Source: Rhizobium sp. ASV20 (GTDB taxonomy: Bacteria > Pseudomonadota > Alphaproteobacteria > Rhizobiales > Rhizobiaceae). From it: a DNA stretch of 64,000 nucleotides. Shown piece by piece: positions 39,802 to 50,300 of this stretch. Under the pieces are notes generated by a model. That model did no database searches, was not told where the DNA came from, and saw only the letters and a list, made by a program, of their open reading frames with translations. Numbering within the stretch: position 1 is the stretch's first letter; every line of letters begins with the position of its first letter. Location of the stretch: contig NZ_JAELTU010000007.1 in NCBI RefSeq assembly GCF_016429015.1, forward strand, positions 1-64,000, read 5' to 3'. The translations under genes and the position numbers were made by a program.

Positions 39802-40121
39802 ATATCAATAAAATCAAATAGATGAATGTATTTTGGAACTTGTTGCAACTTGCAGCCGCTTCCAAACAGCAAACTATTAGCTTTTGTTGAATTATTCCGC
39901 CGGATTCAATCACTTGTCCGATTCCGCGTGGCGATCCCATTGAAGCCTCACGAAGAGGTTACCATCTCGATTCCAGCGGTACCGCAGAGATCGGGCCGTT
40001 TACCGCGCCGCGCGTCCTTGGAACGCGCTGAGATGCAGGTAGAGCTTTAAAAAACGCGCAGAAACCTTTCCATCGATCGGTATCGGTCGGAGGGCAATGC
40101 GCCGTGCGAGGATACCTGACA
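39802..40121. other. phaZ-DUF2852 spacer, no supported gene
   Basis: A 320-bp AT-rich-then-mixed spacer. A 74-codon plus-strand frame (39826-40050) exists, but it has no recognisable domain and no ribosome binding site, so I do not call it. GTTGCAAC at 39842 is a small palindrome. AGCTTTAAAAAACGCGC near 40042 is AT-rich and could be part of the promoter for the next gene. Confidence 0.35.
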
Positions 40122-40562
40122 ATGAACCAATCTGCATTGCTTCGCCCGGATTGGACTCCGGCTACTATTGCCCTGATGGTGCTAGGCTTCGTGGTCTTCT
40201 GGCCGCTCGGCTTTGCCATGCTCGCCTATATTCTCTTCGGGGAACGTTTGCGGGAATTCAAACGGGATGTAAACGAAAGGACCGACGGCATGTTTGGTGG
40301 CTGCGGACGCTATCGTAATCGTCATCGCCATTCCTTCTCCTCCACCGGCAACGTCGCCTTTGACGACTGGCGCCGGGCAGAGCTTGAGCGCCTCGAGCAG
40401 GAACGCCGCAAGCTGGACGAAATGCGCGCAGACTTCGACGCCTATGCCCGCGAACTGCGCCGCGCCAAGGACCAGGAAGAATTCGACCGTTTCATGCGCG
40501 AACGCAACAGCGTCAAGCGCAATGACAATGGCGGCTCGCCGACCGAATTCCAGACACCGTGA
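40122..40562 (+). CDS. DUF2852 membrane-anchored coiled-coil protein
   Basis: A 146-residue protein with one N-terminal membrane helix (about 14-36: ATIALMVLGFVVFWPLGFAML), a basic Gly/Arg/His-rich stretch, then a long amphipathic coiled coil (about 85-125). It closes with the DUF2852 signature AKDQEEFDRFMRER. Function unknown; the family is restricted to Alphaproteobacteria. ATG 40122 is preceded by GAGG; a GTG six codons upstream is the alternative. A terminator follows directly. Confidence 0.85.
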   Translation: MNQSALLRPDWTPATIALMVLGFVVFWPLGFAMLAYILFGERLREFKRDVNERTDGMFGGCGRYRNRHRHSFSSTGNVAFDDWRRAELERLEQERRKLDEMRADFDAYARELRRAKDQEEFDRFMRERNSVKRNDNGGSPTEFQTP

Positions 40563-40594
40563 TGGGCTGTGAGAGCAACCGCATCATATAGTCG

Positions 40595-40626
40595 AAACCG
40601 GCATCATCGGGTGCCGGTTTTTCTTT
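40595..40626 (+). terminator. Terminator of the DUF2852 gene
   Basis: AAACCGGCA / TGCCGGTTT 9-bp stem with an 8-nt loop, followed by TTCTTT. Confidence 0.85.
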
Positions 40627-40662
40627 GCCAGATCCTCCCGCGAATCATATAAAACTGCCTTC

Positions 40663-41424
40663 ATGTTTCCGCTGCTCTCCAGATCCCGCAAACCGCAAGC
40701 CAAGCCGCCTGCGCAGGAAACACGTACCCTTGACGTCGCCGGCCGGCTGATGCCGCTGACGATCCGCCAGCATGAGCGGGCAACCCGCATTACGCTCAGG
40801 ATCGAGCCCGGCGGCAAGGCGCTGAAGATGACTGTTCCGCGCGGCCTTTCTGCCCGCGAAGTCAATGCCTTCCTCGACCGGCATCAGGGCTGGCTTCTGA
40901 CCAAGCTCGCGAAATTCACGGCCGACAACAGCCTGCGCGGCGGCAGTGAAATTCTCCTGCGCGGCGTGCGCCACCACATCGAGCATACCGGCACTCTGCG
41001 CGGCCTCACCGAAGCCGTCATCGTCGATGGCCGGCCGGTGCTGCGCGTCAGCGGCATGCCCGAACATGCCGGCCGCCGCATCGCCACCTTCTTGAAAAAA
41101 GAGGCTCGCGCCGATCTGGAAAGATATGTGGCAGTCCATGCCAGGACCATCCGCGCGACTGTCTCCTCCATCACCATGAAGGATACCCGCAGCCGCTGGG
41201 GCTCCTGCTCCTCCCAGGGGAACCTGAGCTTCTCCTGGCGCATCGTCATGGCGCCGCCGCTGGTCATCGACTATCTCGCTGCCCACGAGGTCGCGCATTT
41301 GCGCGAGATGAACCACGGCCCACGTTTCTGGGCGCTTTGCCTCAAACTCTGCCCCGACATGGACGAAGCCAAAGCCTGGCTGAAGCGCCACGGCAGCCAG
41401 CTGCACGCGATCGATTTCGATTGA
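40663..41424 (+). CDS. YgjP-type M48-like metal-dependent peptidase
   Basis: A 253-residue protein of the YgjP/SprT-like metallopeptidase group (DUF45). The zinc motif is HEVAH at 208-212 with the downstream H218 in NHGPRFW as third ligand. SRWGSCSSQGNLSFSWRIVMAP is the characteristic preceding strand. No signal peptide is present, so it is probably cytoplasmic. The biological substrate is unknown. The 5' end (Ser/Arg/Lys-rich, about 20 residues) is probably disordered. It is separated from DUF2852 by a terminator. Confidence 0.85.
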   Translation: MFPLLSRSRKPQAKPPAQETRTLDVAGRLMPLTIRQHERATRITLRIEPGGKALKMTVPRGLSAREVNAFLDRHQGWLLTKLAKFTADNSLRGGSEILLRGVRHHIEHTGTLRGLTEAVIVDGRPVLRVSGMPEHAGRRIATFLKKEARADLERYVAVHARTIRATVSSITMKDTRSRWGSCSSQGNLSFSWRIVMAPPLVIDYLAAHEVAHLREMNHGPRFWALCLKLCPDMDEAKAWLKRHGSQLHAIDFD

Positions 41425-41544
41425 GTGGTATTTTGCCGGAGAAAGCCGGAGTGCGTCCAAGGCAGTTGCTTGCAATTGCATATGGACAGGTTAGCCCTTC
41501 ATCCGTCCTCTCTCAGTTTCGCTCGCCTATTCAAGTCCACCTTA

Positions 41545-41617
41545 CTCCCCGCCGCGGGGCGAAGGGGTCTGGTGAGATCGGCCCTCTCCCCGTCAAAGTG
41601 GGGTGAGGGGCATTTTT
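41545..41617. repeat. GC-rich hairpins in the trpF leader
   Basis: CCCC-gccgc-GGGG (41547-41559) is followed by CCCTCTCCCC / GGGGTGAGGG (41582-41591 / 41600-41609, one mismatch) and then CATTTTTATTT. The second hairpin plus T-run could act as a terminator for the YgjP-type gene or as a 5'-UTR attenuator for trpF; I see no Trp-rich leader peptide. The flanks (41425-41710) hold no other gene. Similar C-rich palindromes are common between genes in rhizobia. Confidence 0.45.
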
Positions 41618-41710
41618 ATTTCATACGCAATGGTTCCAGAGCCTCGCAAAAATCCCGCCAACGTCGCCTTTAGGCTCGACTCTTTCCGATTTTCGTGTCA
41701 CTCCGCTGCC

Positions 41711-42385
41711 ATGAACGCCGATGTCAAAATTTGTGGTCTGAAGACGCCGGAAGCGGTGGATCGCGCTCTTGAGCGCGGCGCTACCCATATCGGCTTTATC
41801 TTCTTCGAAAAGAGCCCCCGCTATATCGAGCCCGACATGGCCGGCCTGCTGGCCGAGCGTGCTCGCGGCAAGGCGAAGGTCGTTGCCGTAACGGTCAATC
41901 CCAGCAATGACGATCTCGATGAGATCATGTCGCTGGTTCGGCCGGACATATTGCAGCTCCATGGCAATGAAAGCCCGGAGCGTGTGCTGACGATCAAAGC
42001 GGTCTATAATGTCCCCGTGATGAAGGCCATGTCGGTGCGCGATGCCGACGATCTGAAGCGGGTGGAATCCTACATCGGCATTGCCGACCGCTTCCTGTTC
42101 GACGCCAAGCCGCCCGCCGGCTCGGATCTCCCGGGCGGAAACGGCGTGTCCTTCGATTGGGGCCTGATGAGCTGGCTCGATGATCGGGTGGATTACATGC
42201 TGTCGGGCGGTGTCAACAAGGACAATGTCGCCCGCGCGCTGGCATCCACCAAGGCCACGGGCATCGATCTTTCCTCCGCCGTCGAAAGCGCGCCGGGTGT
42301 GAAGGATCTGGGCAAGATCGACCAATTTTTCGACGCTTTTGCAGAAGCATGTCTGCCGGAACCGGCAGCAGGGAGTAGAAAGTGA
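41711..42385 (+). CDS. trpF: Phosphoribosylanthranilate isomerase
   Basis: A 224-residue TIM-barrel enzyme for the third step of tryptophan synthesis (Amadori rearrangement). It has the catalytic C8 in KICGLK, the [14 protein letters not shown] loop, [10 protein letters not shown], and the phosphate-binding [10 protein letters not shown] with GIDLSSAVE. The ATG at 41711 gives the family N-terminus; the 36 codons of open frame before it are not conserved. trpF, trpB and trpA form one operon, trpB overlapping it by 4 nt (GTGA), leading into accD. The ribosome binding site is weak. Confidence 0.95.
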   Translation: MNADVKICGLKTPEAVDRALERGATHIGFIFFEKSPRYIEPDMAGLLAERARGKAKVVAVTVNPSNDDLDEIMSLVRPDILQLHGNESPERVLTIKAVYNVPVMKAMSVRDADDLKRVESYIGIADRFLFDAKPPAGSDLPGGNGVSFDWGLMSWLDDRVDYMLSGGVNKDNVARALASTKATGIDLSSAVESAPGVKDLGKIDQFFDAFAEACLPEPAAGSRK

Positions 42386-43596
42386 ACCAGACGCCTAAAC
42401 CCAATTCCTTCCGCTCCGGTCCCGATGAGGACGGCCGTTTCGGCATTTACGGCGGTCGTTTCGTTGCCGAAACGCTCATGCCGCTGATCCTGGATCTGCA
42501 GGAGGAATGGGCGAAGGCGAAGGACGATCCGGCCTTCCAGGCGGAGCTGAAGTCGCTGGGAACGCACTATATCGGCCGCCCGAGCCCGCTGTATTTCGCC
42601 GAGCGCCTGACGGCTGAGCTCGGTGGCGCGAAGATCTATTTCAAGCGCGAAGAACTGAACCACACCGGTTCGCACAAGATCAACAACTGCATCGGCCAGA
42701 TCCTGCTCGCCAAGCGTATGGGCAAGACCCGCATCATCGCCGAGACCGGCGCTGGTCAGCATGGCGTGGCGTCGGCGACCGTTGCTGCCCGCTTCGGCCT
42801 GCCTTGCGTCGTCTACATGGGCGCGACCGATGTCGAGCGTCAGGCGCCGAACGTCTTCCGCATGAAGTTGCTGGGCGCCGAGGTTATCCCGGTCACCGCC
42901 GGCAGCGGCACGCTGAAGGACGCGATGAACGAGGCGCTGCGCGACTGGGTCACCAATGTCGATGACACCTACTACCTGATCGGCACGGCTGCCGGCCCGC
43001 ATCCCTATCCGGAAATGGTCCGCGATTTTCAGGCCGTGATCGGCACGGAAGCCCGCGCGCAGATCCTGGAGGCCGAAGGCCGCCTGCCGGATCTCGTCGT
43101 TGCGGCCGTCGGCGGTGGTTCGAACGCCATCGGTATCTTCCATCCCTTCCTCGATGACGAAGGCGTCAAGATCGTCGGCGTCGAAGCCGGCGGCAAGGGC
43201 CTTGAGGGCGACGAGCACTGTGCCTCCATCACTGCCGGTTCGCCCGGCGTGCTGCACGGCAACCGCACATATCTGCTGCAGGACGGCGACGGCCAGATCA
43301 AAGAGGGACATTCGATTTCGGCCGGCCTCGACTATCCCGGCATCGGCCCGGAACATTCCTGGCTGAACGATATCGGCCGCGCCGAATATGTTCCGATCAT
43401 GGACCATGAGGCGCTGGAAGCATTCCAGACGCTGACGCGTCTTGAGGGCATCATCCCCGCGCTCGAGCCGAGCCATGCGCTCGCCGAAGTGATCAAGCGT
43501 GCCCCGAAGATGGGCAAGGACGAGATCATCCTGATGAACCTCTCCGGCCGCGGCGACAAGGATATCTTCACCGTCGGCAAGATTCTGGGAATGTGA
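42382..43596 (+). CDS. trpB: Tryptophan synthase beta chain
   Basis: A 404-residue PLP enzyme that joins indole and serine. K99 in HTGSHKINN forms the Schiff base, GAGQHG follows, and [12 protein letters not shown] is the phosphate-binding loop. The start is GTG (42382) overlapping the trpF stop, preceded by GGGAG. TrpA follows 10 nt later, fitting the alpha2-beta2 complex and channelling of indole. Confidence 0.98.
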   Translation: MNQTPKPNSFRSGPDEDGRFGIYGGRFVAETLMPLILDLQEEWAKAKDDPAFQAELKSLGTHYIGRPSPLYFAERLTAELGGAKIYFKREELNHTGSHKINNCIGQILLAKRMGKTRIIAETGAGQHGVASATVAARFGLPCVVYMGATDVERQAPNVFRMKLLGAEVIPVTAGSGTLKDAMNEALRDWVTNVDDTYYLIGTAAGPHPYPEMVRDFQAVIGTEARAQILEAEGRLPDLVVAAVGGGSNAIGIFHPFLDDEGVKIVGVEAGGKGLEGDEHCASITAGSPGVLHGNRTYLLQDGDGQIKEGHSISAGLDYPGIGPEHSWLNDIGRAEYVPIMDHEALEAFQTLTRLEGIIPALEPSHALAEVIKRAPKMGKDEIILMNLSGRGDKDIFTVGKILGM

Positions 43597-43606
43597 GTTA
43601 GACGCC

Positions 43607-44446
43607 ATGACCGCACGTATGGACAAACGCTTCGCCGCCCTGAAGGCTGAAGGCCGCCCGGCACTCGTCACCTATTTCATGGGCGGCGATCCCGACTACG
43701 AGACCTCGCTCGGCATCATGAAGGCGCTGCCGGAAGCCGGCGCCGACGTCATCGAACTCGGCATGCCCTTTTCCGATCCCATGGCCGACGGCCCGGCGAT
43801 TCAGCTTGCCGGCCAGCGCGCCCTGAAGGCTGGCCAGACGCTGAAGAAGACGCTGCAGCTCGCAGCCGACTTCCGCAAGACGGATGCCGATACCCCGATC
43901 GTGATGATGGGCTACTACAATCCGATCTACATCTACGGCGTTGAAAAGTTTCTCGATGATGCGATCGCCGCCGGCATCGACGGCCTGATCGTCGTCGATC
44001 TGCCGCCGGAAATGGATGACGAGCTTTGCATCCCGGCCATCCGCAAGGGCATCAACTTCATCCGCCTGGCAACGCCGACCACCGATGAAAAGCGCCTGCC
44101 GACGGTTCTGAAGAACACCACAGGCTTCGTCTACTACGTTTCGATGAACGGCATCACCGGTTCGGCCCTGCCGGACCCGTCGCTGGTTTCGGGCGCCGTC
44201 AAGCGCATCAAGCAGCACACCGAACTGCCCGTTTGCGTCGGCTTCGGCGTCAAGACTGCCGAGCACGCCAAGCTGATCGGCGCTGCCGCTGACGGCGTCG
44301 TCGTCGGCACCGCCATCGTCAACCAGATCGCCACCAGCCTTACCAAGGATGGCAAGGCGACCTCAGATACCATCCAGGCCGTTGCCACGCTTGTGCGCGG
44401 TCTGTCGACAGGAACGCGCTCCGCGCGCCTTGTTGCCGCCGAATAG
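43607..44446 (+). CDS. trpA: Tryptophan synthase alpha chain
   Basis: A 279-residue TIM barrel that cleaves indole-3-glycerol phosphate to indole. Catalytic E50 in ELGMPFSDP and D61, the [10 protein letters not shown] strand, and the phosphate-binding [18 protein letters not shown] and [11 protein letters not shown] are complete. Next to trpB, whose product forms the complex. A long imperfect hairpin separates it from accD. Confidence 0.98.
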   Translation: MTARMDKRFAALKAEGRPALVTYFMGGDPDYETSLGIMKALPEAGADVIELGMPFSDPMADGPAIQLAGQRALKAGQTLKKTLQLAADFRKTDADTPIVMMGYYNPIYIYGVEKFLDDAIAAGIDGLIVVDLPPEMDDELCIPAIRKGINFIRLATPTTDEKRLPTVLKNTTGFVYYVSMNGITGSALPDPSLVSGAVKRIKQHTELPVCVGFGVKTAEHAKLIGAAADGVVVGTAIVNQIATSLTKDGKATSDTIQAVATLVRGLSTGTRSARLVAAE

Positions 44447-44450
44447 TTTT

Positions 44451-44502
44451 CCCATATAGGCCTTTTCCCAATCCCCAGCGGATTGAGGAAGAGCCCTATG
44501 GG
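44451..44502 (+). other. Long imperfect hairpin in the trpA-accD spacer
   Basis: CCCATATAGGCCTTTTCCCAATCC (split here as CCCATATAGG and CCTTTTCCCAATCC) folds on GGATTGAGGAAGAGCCCTATGGG through a 5-nt CCAGC loop. There is no T-run after it, so it is more likely an RNA processing, pausing or stability structure than an intrinsic terminator. It would separate trp and accD expression on a shared transcript. Confidence 0.5.
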
Positions 44503-44554
44503 CATTTGGTGGCGACTAGGATATCGAATAATTCGGTCGATTAGGAGTTTCGAA

Positions 44555-45466
44555 TTGAACTGGATCACGAACTACGTCCGCCCGCGGATCAATTCCATGC
44601 TGGGCCGTCGCGAGGTTCCGGAAAATCTCTGGATCAAGTGCCCTGAAACGGGCGAGATGGTCTTCCACAAGGATCTGGAAGACAACAAGTGGGTCATTCC
44701 TGCCTCCGGCTTCCACATGAAGATGCCGGCGAAGGCTCGCCTTGCCGATCTCTTCGACAAGGGTGAATATGAAGCCCTGCCGCAGCCGAAGGTGGCGCAG
44801 GATCCGCTGAAGTTCCGCGATTCGAAGAAATACAGCGATCGTCTGAAGGACAGCCGCCTGAAGACCGAACAGGAAGACACGGTTCTTGCTGGCCTCGGCA
44901 AGGTTCGCGGCGTGAAGCTCGTGGCTGTCGTTCATGAATTCAACTTCATCGGCGGTTCGCTCGGCATGGCTGCCGGCGAGGCCATCGTGAAGGCCTTCGA
45001 ACGCGCGATTGCGGAGAAGTGCCCGCTGGTCATGTTCCCGGCTTCGGGTGGCGCACGCATGCAGGAAGGCATCCTGTCGCTGATGCAGCTGCCACGCACG
45101 ACGGTTGCCGTCGATCTGCTGAAGGAAGCCGGGCAGCCTTATGTCGTGGTTCTGACCAACCCGACCACCGGTGGTGTTACCGCCTCCTACGCCATGCTCG
45201 GTGATATCCACATGGCCGAGCCGGGTGCGGAGATCGGCTTTGCCGGCAAGCGCGTTATCGAGCAGACGCTGCGCGAAAAGCTGCCGGAAGGCTTCCAGAC
45301 CTCCGAATATCTGCTGGAGCACGGCATGGTCGATATGGTCGTGAAGCGGCATGACATTCCGGACACGCTCGCCTCGCTCCTGAAGATCCTGACCAAGGCG
45401 CCGGCAAACGATGTGTCCGCCAAGAGCCAGAACGGCGCCGCACTGACGGTAGCGGCGAAAGCCTGA
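44555..45466 (+). CDS. accD: Acetyl-CoA carboxylase carboxyltransferase subunit beta
   Basis: A 303-residue beta subunit of the carboxyltransferase that makes malonyl-CoA for fatty acid synthesis, acting with AccA. The crotonase-like core is intact: [51 protein letters not shown] and [21 protein letters not shown]. The N-terminal zinc ribbon has decayed: of the four Cys of E. coli AccD only C29 remains, with T32, I48 and S51 at the other places. The start is TTG 44555 with TAGGAG seven bases upstream; in-frame codons before it are not conserved. folC follows 32 nt later. Confidence 0.95.
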   Translation: MNWITNYVRPRINSMLGRREVPENLWIKCPETGEMVFHKDLEDNKWVIPASGFHMKMPAKARLADLFDKGEYEALPQPKVAQDPLKFRDSKKYSDRLKDSRLKTEQEDTVLAGLGKVRGVKLVAVVHEFNFIGGSLGMAAGEAIVKAFERAIAEKCPLVMFPASGGARMQEGILSLMQLPRTTVAVDLLKEAGQPYVVVLTNPTTGGVTASYAMLGDIHMAEPGAEIGFAGKRVIEQTLREKLPEGFQTSEYLLEHGMVDMVVKRHDIPDTLASLLKILTKAPANDVSAKSQNGAALTVAAKA

Positions 45467-45498
45467 TATCATAGATAGCCGAAAGGCAGGGGTGCGGG

Positions 45499-46851
45499 AT
45501 GACGGCTATGGATCAATCCGCAAAGAGCGAAGCGGCACGGGAAATCGAGAAACTCTTGGAGTTGCACCCCAAGGGTTTCGATCTCTCTCTGGAGAGAATA
45601 ACCCGGCTGCTCGATATCCTCGGCAATCCTCACAAGAAACTGCCGCCGGTGATCCATGTCGCCGGCACCAACGGCAAGGGATCGGTCACGGCCTTCTGCC
45701 GGGCTCTGCTTGAGGCCGGTGGTTACAGCGTGCATGTCCATACCTCGCCGCATCTGGTGAACTGGCACGAGCGTTACCGCATGGGCGTCAAGGGCGGTCG
45801 CGGTGAACTCGTAGACGATGCCGTCTTCGCCGATGCCCTGCGTCGCATCGCTGCCGCCAATGCCGGCCAGAAGATCACCGTCTTTGAAATCCTGACGGCC
45901 GCAACCTTCCTTCTCTTCGCTGAACACCCAGCCGATGCCGCCGTCATCGAAGTCGGTCTCGGCGGCCGCTTCGATGCCACCAACGTTATTTCCGATCCGG
46001 CCGTTTCGGTCATCATGCCGATTTCGCTGGATCATCAGCCCTATCTCGGCGACCGTGTCGAACTGATCGCCGCCGAGAAGGCCGGCATCATGAAGTCGGG
46101 CCATCCTGTCGTTATCGGCCATCAGGAATATGATGCCGCCCTCGATGTGCTGATATCGACGGCGGAGCGGCTTCGTTGCCCGACCGCCGTTTTCGGCCAG
46201 GATTTTTCCGCCCACGAGGAATATGGCAAGCTGGTCTATCAGGACGAGTTCGGTCTGGCTGACTTGCCGCTGCCGCGCCTGCCGGGCCGCCACCAATATG
46301 GCAATGCCGCCGCCGCCATCCGCGCCATCAAGGCTGCTGGTTTCGCTGTCACTGAGGCGATGATGGAAAAGGCGATGACCTCCGTCGAGTGGCCGGGTCG
46401 CCTGCAGCGGCTGACGGAAGGCGATCTGATCCCGCATGCCCCCGAAGGCGCGGAAATCTGGGTCGATGGCGGCCATAATCCTGGCGCCGGCGAAGTCATC
46501 GCCGAGGCCATGGCCAATTTCGAGGAGCGTCAGCCGCGACCGCTATTCTTGATCATCGGCATGATCAACACCAAGGACCCGGTCGGCTATTTCAAGGCCT
46601 TCGCCGGTCTTGCCGAGAAGGTCTATTGCGTGCCGATCCGCGGCAGCGATGCGATGATCGATCCGGTCATTCTGGCAAACGCGGCTTATGATGCCGGGCT
46701 GGTGGCGGAGCCCATGTCCGATGTCGGTGAGGCGCTGGATGCGATCAAGGCGTTTGCCGTGCCGAATTTGCCGGCGCCGCGCATCCTCATCGGCGGCTCC
46801 CTCTATCTGGTCGGCGATGTCCTTGCCGATAATGGTACGCCGCCGCGGTAG
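45499..46851 (+). CDS. folC: Folylpolyglutamate synthase / dihydrofolate synthase
   Basis: A 450-residue Mur-ligase-fold enzyme that adds glutamate to folates and, in the bifunctional forms, to dihydropteroate. The P-loop is HVAGTNGKGS (53-62). TSPHLVNWHERYR is the omega loop, EVGLGGRFDATNVI the metal and substrate region, and WVDGGHNPGAG the later ATPase motif. It closes the trpF-trpB-trpA-accD-folC run and ends at the 46870 terminator. Confidence 0.96.
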   Translation: MTAMDQSAKSEAAREIEKLLELHPKGFDLSLERITRLLDILGNPHKKLPPVIHVAGTNGKGSVTAFCRALLEAGGYSVHVHTSPHLVNWHERYRMGVKGGRGELVDDAVFADALRRIAAANAGQKITVFEILTAATFLLFAEHPADAAVIEVGLGGRFDATNVISDPAVSVIMPISLDHQPYLGDRVELIAAEKAGIMKSGHPVVIGHQEYDAALDVLISTAERLRCPTAVFGQDFSAHEEYGKLVYQDEFGLADLPLPRLPGRHQYGNAAAAIRAIKAAGFAVTEAMMEKAMTSVEWPGRLQRLTEGDLIPHAPEGAEIWVDGGHNPGAGEVIAEAMANFEERQPRPLFLIIGMINTKDPVGYFKAFAGLAEKVYCVPIRGSDAMIDPVILANAAYDAGLVAEPMSDVGEALDAIKAFAVPNLPAPRILIGGSLYLVGDVLADNGTPPR

Positions 46852-46869
46852 ACCAAATCGAGATCAATA

Positions 46870-46898
46870 AAAAAAGCCCGGTCGAGCCGGGCTTTTTT
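46870..46898. terminator. Bidirectional terminator between folC and trxA
   Basis: AAAAAAGCCCGG / CCGGGCTTTTTT 12-bp perfect stem with a 5-nt loop; the A and T ends serve both convergent transcripts. Confidence 0.93.
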
Positions 46899-46921
46899 CG
46901 TTTATGCGGTCGATACCGAGA

Positions 46922-47242
46922 TCAGGATGCGCTGGAGATCCAGTTCTGCAGAGCGGTCTTCGGAGCGGCGCCGACCTTGATGTCAGCCACTTCGCCGCCC
47001 TTGAACATGGCAAGCGTCGGGATCGAGCGAACGCCGAACTGGGCAGCCAGTTCCGGATTTTCGTCGATGTTGAGCTTGGCGACCTTGACCTTGCCTTCGA
47101 ACTGCACTGCGAGCTCTTCGAGAGCCGGAGCGATCATCTTGCACGGACCACACCATTCAGCCCAGAAATCAACAACGACGGGCTCGGCGGACTGCAGGAC
47201 TTCGGCGGCGAAGTTGGAGGTATCGACTTTAACGGTAGCCAT
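46922..47242 (-). CDS. trxA: Thioredoxin 1
   Basis: A 106-residue disulfide reductase with the active site WCGPC (C31, C34) and the cis-proline strand [10 protein letters not shown]. Length and motifs are typical of thioredoxin 1. It lies directly downstream of addA (about 75 nt) on the minus strand, so it may be read through from the addBA transcript as well as from its own promoter. Confidence 0.97.
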   Translation of the reverse strand: MATVKVDTSNFAAEVLQSAEPVVVDFWAEWCGPCKMIAPALEELAVQFEGKVKVAKLNIDENPELAAQFGVRSIPTLAMFKGGEVADIKVGAAPKTALQNWISSAS

Positions 47243-47317
47243 AGGCTGCTCCTTTACCAGGATTTGCGGTTGCTAAATATGTGAGGCGGCGACGCCTGAA
47301 TTTCAATGTCCGATATT

Positions 47318-50300
47318 TCACTTTGTCTGGAGCTCTGCAAGCGCCGATGCCAGGGCGTCGTCAGAGAGCCTATAGATCGAGGCGCCTTCGGTATAGACCA
47401 GCAGGCAATCGATCCGCTTTTCCGGATAGAGCGGAGAAAGGATGGCGCGATAGATCGCAAGCTGCGCTCTATGGGCGAAAGGGATGTCGATATCGCTGCG
47501 GGGCGGCACGCGATTGGTCTTGTAATCCAGAATGACGACGCGGTCCTCAAGGTCAGCAAGACGATCGATCCGGCCGGAGACGGCGTAGGACTGGCCGCCG
47601 AGTTTCAGCGTTCCCATAAGCGAAACTTCGGCCTGTGCATGCGTGCCGAATGTGCCCTGAAGTTCCGGATGCGCCAGGAGCGCCATGACGGAGCCGATCA
47701 AGGCTTCCCGTTCCGCCTGAGGCCAGAAGCGCGCGGCGCGCTCGGCATAACGTCGGGCGGCATCCGCTCGATCCTGCGGCGCTATGTCGGGCAATGTCTG
47801 CAGCATACGGTGGATGAATCGGCCCTTCTGCAGGGCACGGTCCGATTTCGCCTTTTCGCCGAATAGCGCTGACGTGACGAGCAGGTTGTCGGCTTCGTCA
47901 TCGACGACGGTGCCGACGCCGGAAGGGCTGAGTGGGCGAGGGAGGCTCTTCTGTGGCGGCAGCGGCCGGCTGAGAGCTGCCGGCAAGCTTGCCCGTTCCG
48001 CCGGTTTTTCCGGCTCTTGCATGGCCTCGAAATCACGCCGGACCTGGGCGACGCGCCAGCTCAAACCCTGCCACTCGCCGTCCGGACCGGTGAAGGTCGT
48101 TGGCGTGCAGTGCTGCTCGTCTCCGCGCAGAGCGCCCGAAATCATGGCGTGCCATGTATCGGCATTCTCGCGGATGCCGCGATAGCCGCAAATGATCAGT
48201 CGGTCGGCTGCACGCGTCATGCCGACATAGAGCAGGCGCCGATATTCCTCCTCCGCCAGGGATTGCAGCCGCGCCGTATCCGCCTGCGTCAGCGAATTGG
48301 CGAGCGCCGAGACCGGAACCCAGACCGGTAGCGGAATCTGGTCCTTGCCGGTTTCGATCAGCCGCATCTTCGGCAAATGCGTGTGGGTAAAGGATTTGCC
48401 GCCGCCGTCGACGAGGAAAACGATCGGCGCCTCCAGCCCCTTCGAGGCATGCACCGTCATGATCCGCACTTCGTTGCGGCCCTTGTCCTGCTCGCGCTTG
48501 ACCGTCGGAGCTTCCAGCTCCAGCGTCGAGATGAAGGACTGAAGGCCGGGCAGGCCGCTTGTTTCGTGATCCAGTGCGAAGGTAAGGAATTCGTCGAGGA
48601 TGTCGCTGACCTCGGTGCCAAGCCGCGCCAGAAACTGCCGCCGGCCGCCGAAACTACCGAGCACACGGGCGTAGAAGTCATGGACCGGCAGGCTTTTCGA
48701 CAAAGCGAGAAAGGTCTTCAGCCGATCGGCTGTCAGCAGGAAGCGATCATGGCCATCCTCGGCGAATCGCTGCAAATGAGCCCAGACGCTCTGGCCGTCA
48801 TCGCGATAGGCGGCGACCGCAAAGACGTCTTCTTCGCTGAGATCGAACAGTGGGCTCTTCAGCAGGGCGCAGAGAGAAAGATCGTCTTCCGGCAGCAGCA
48901 GGAAGCGGCCGAGCGCAAGAAGATCCTGAATGGCGATATGGCTGGTCAGCACCAGACGGTCGGCGCCGGCGACGGGAATATTGCCGCGTCGTTTCAATGC
49001 GCGGGTAAGCGCATTGACGAAGCTGTCACGCTTGCGCACCAGCACAAGGATGTCACCGGCTTCGATGAACCGGGCTTTGCCCTTCTCGATGATCGTTTCG
49101 CGCCCGACCAGATTGCCGATAGTCTGTGCCATCCGCCGCGCCAGAATAGCGGCAGGTGCGCTCTCGGGCGTCGAATCGAAAGGCGCCGTCCAGTCCTCTT
49201 CCCTGGCGGCCGGCTCCGGCGCGATCATCTCCCAGAGATCGACGGCGCCGGGATGGCCGATGCGGCTGGAGCGATGCACCACCGGCTCGTTGACGGCGCT
49301 GAGGCCTCTCGCATTGTCCGGGCTGGTGAAGACATGGTCGACTGCGCCAAGCACATCGGCCGTCGATCGGAAGGAGAGGGGGAGGCGGATTGATGAGAAT
49401 CGCTGGCCGCTGGCATCCACCCGCCGTCGTGTGCGGTCGCTTTCCTCGGAAAAGCGTTCGGGACGTGCGCCCTGGAACGAATAGATCGATTGCTTCTCGT
49501 CGCCAACGGCAAAGATGGTTCTGAGCGTCGGCCGGGCGCTATCGCCGGAAAAGAAATCTTCGGCCAGCGACTGGATGACGCTCCACTGGATCGGGCTGGT
49601 GTCCTGCGCCTCATCGACGAGGATGTGGTCGATGCCTTGATCCAGCTTGTAGTGAATCCAGGGGCCGACATCCTTCTTGGTCAGGAGATCGGCCGTGCGG
49701 GTGATCAGATCCTCGAAATCGAGCTGGCTGCGCCGCTTCTTCAGCTCCTCATAATCCCGGTTCAGCCGGTCGGCTAGGATGAGGGCAGCCCGCGTCGCGC
49801 GGTACATCCGCATCAGCTTCAACCGGTCGCGGCAGGCAACGACGTGGGCGCGTGCCTCAGAGACAGCCTCGGCAAGGGATGGTGCATCCGCAAGCATCGC
49901 CTTGACAAAAAACTGGCTGTCCGATTTCGGCTCGCCTTTCGCGGTGAGCATGACTTTTTCGAGGATCTCAGCGCGGGCGACGGGATCTGGCTCGCGTTTG
50001 GCGAGGCGCAGCGCATAGGCGATCTCCTGCGCCTTGGCGCCGCCTTTCTGGTCGGCAAGCGTCAGATAAAGCTCAAGCGTTGCTCCGGCGAGGCCGGGAA
50101 GCGGCCAGTACTGCCCTGCGATGCCGGCTTCAGTGTCGCCGGCAGAGAGGCCGAGCCTTGCCAAGAGCGCCGCTTCAACGCCGCCTTGACGCTCTGCCGG
50201 CTCCGTGAAGCGGCGAATGGCGTTTCGATTGGCGACGATATCGCCAAGCAGCGTTTCCAGACCCGATTCGTCACCGAGATCGAGCACATAGGCAAAGGCG

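Noticed and set aside
39826..40050. A 74-codon plus-strand frame between phaZ and the DUF2852 gene
   Set aside because: No motif, no ribosome binding site and little coding character; kept as spacer.
41545..41617. A tryptophan attenuator for trpF
   Set aside because: Hairpins exist, but I found no leader peptide with Trp codons and no alternative pairing that would make an attenuator; listed as a repeat or hairpin only.
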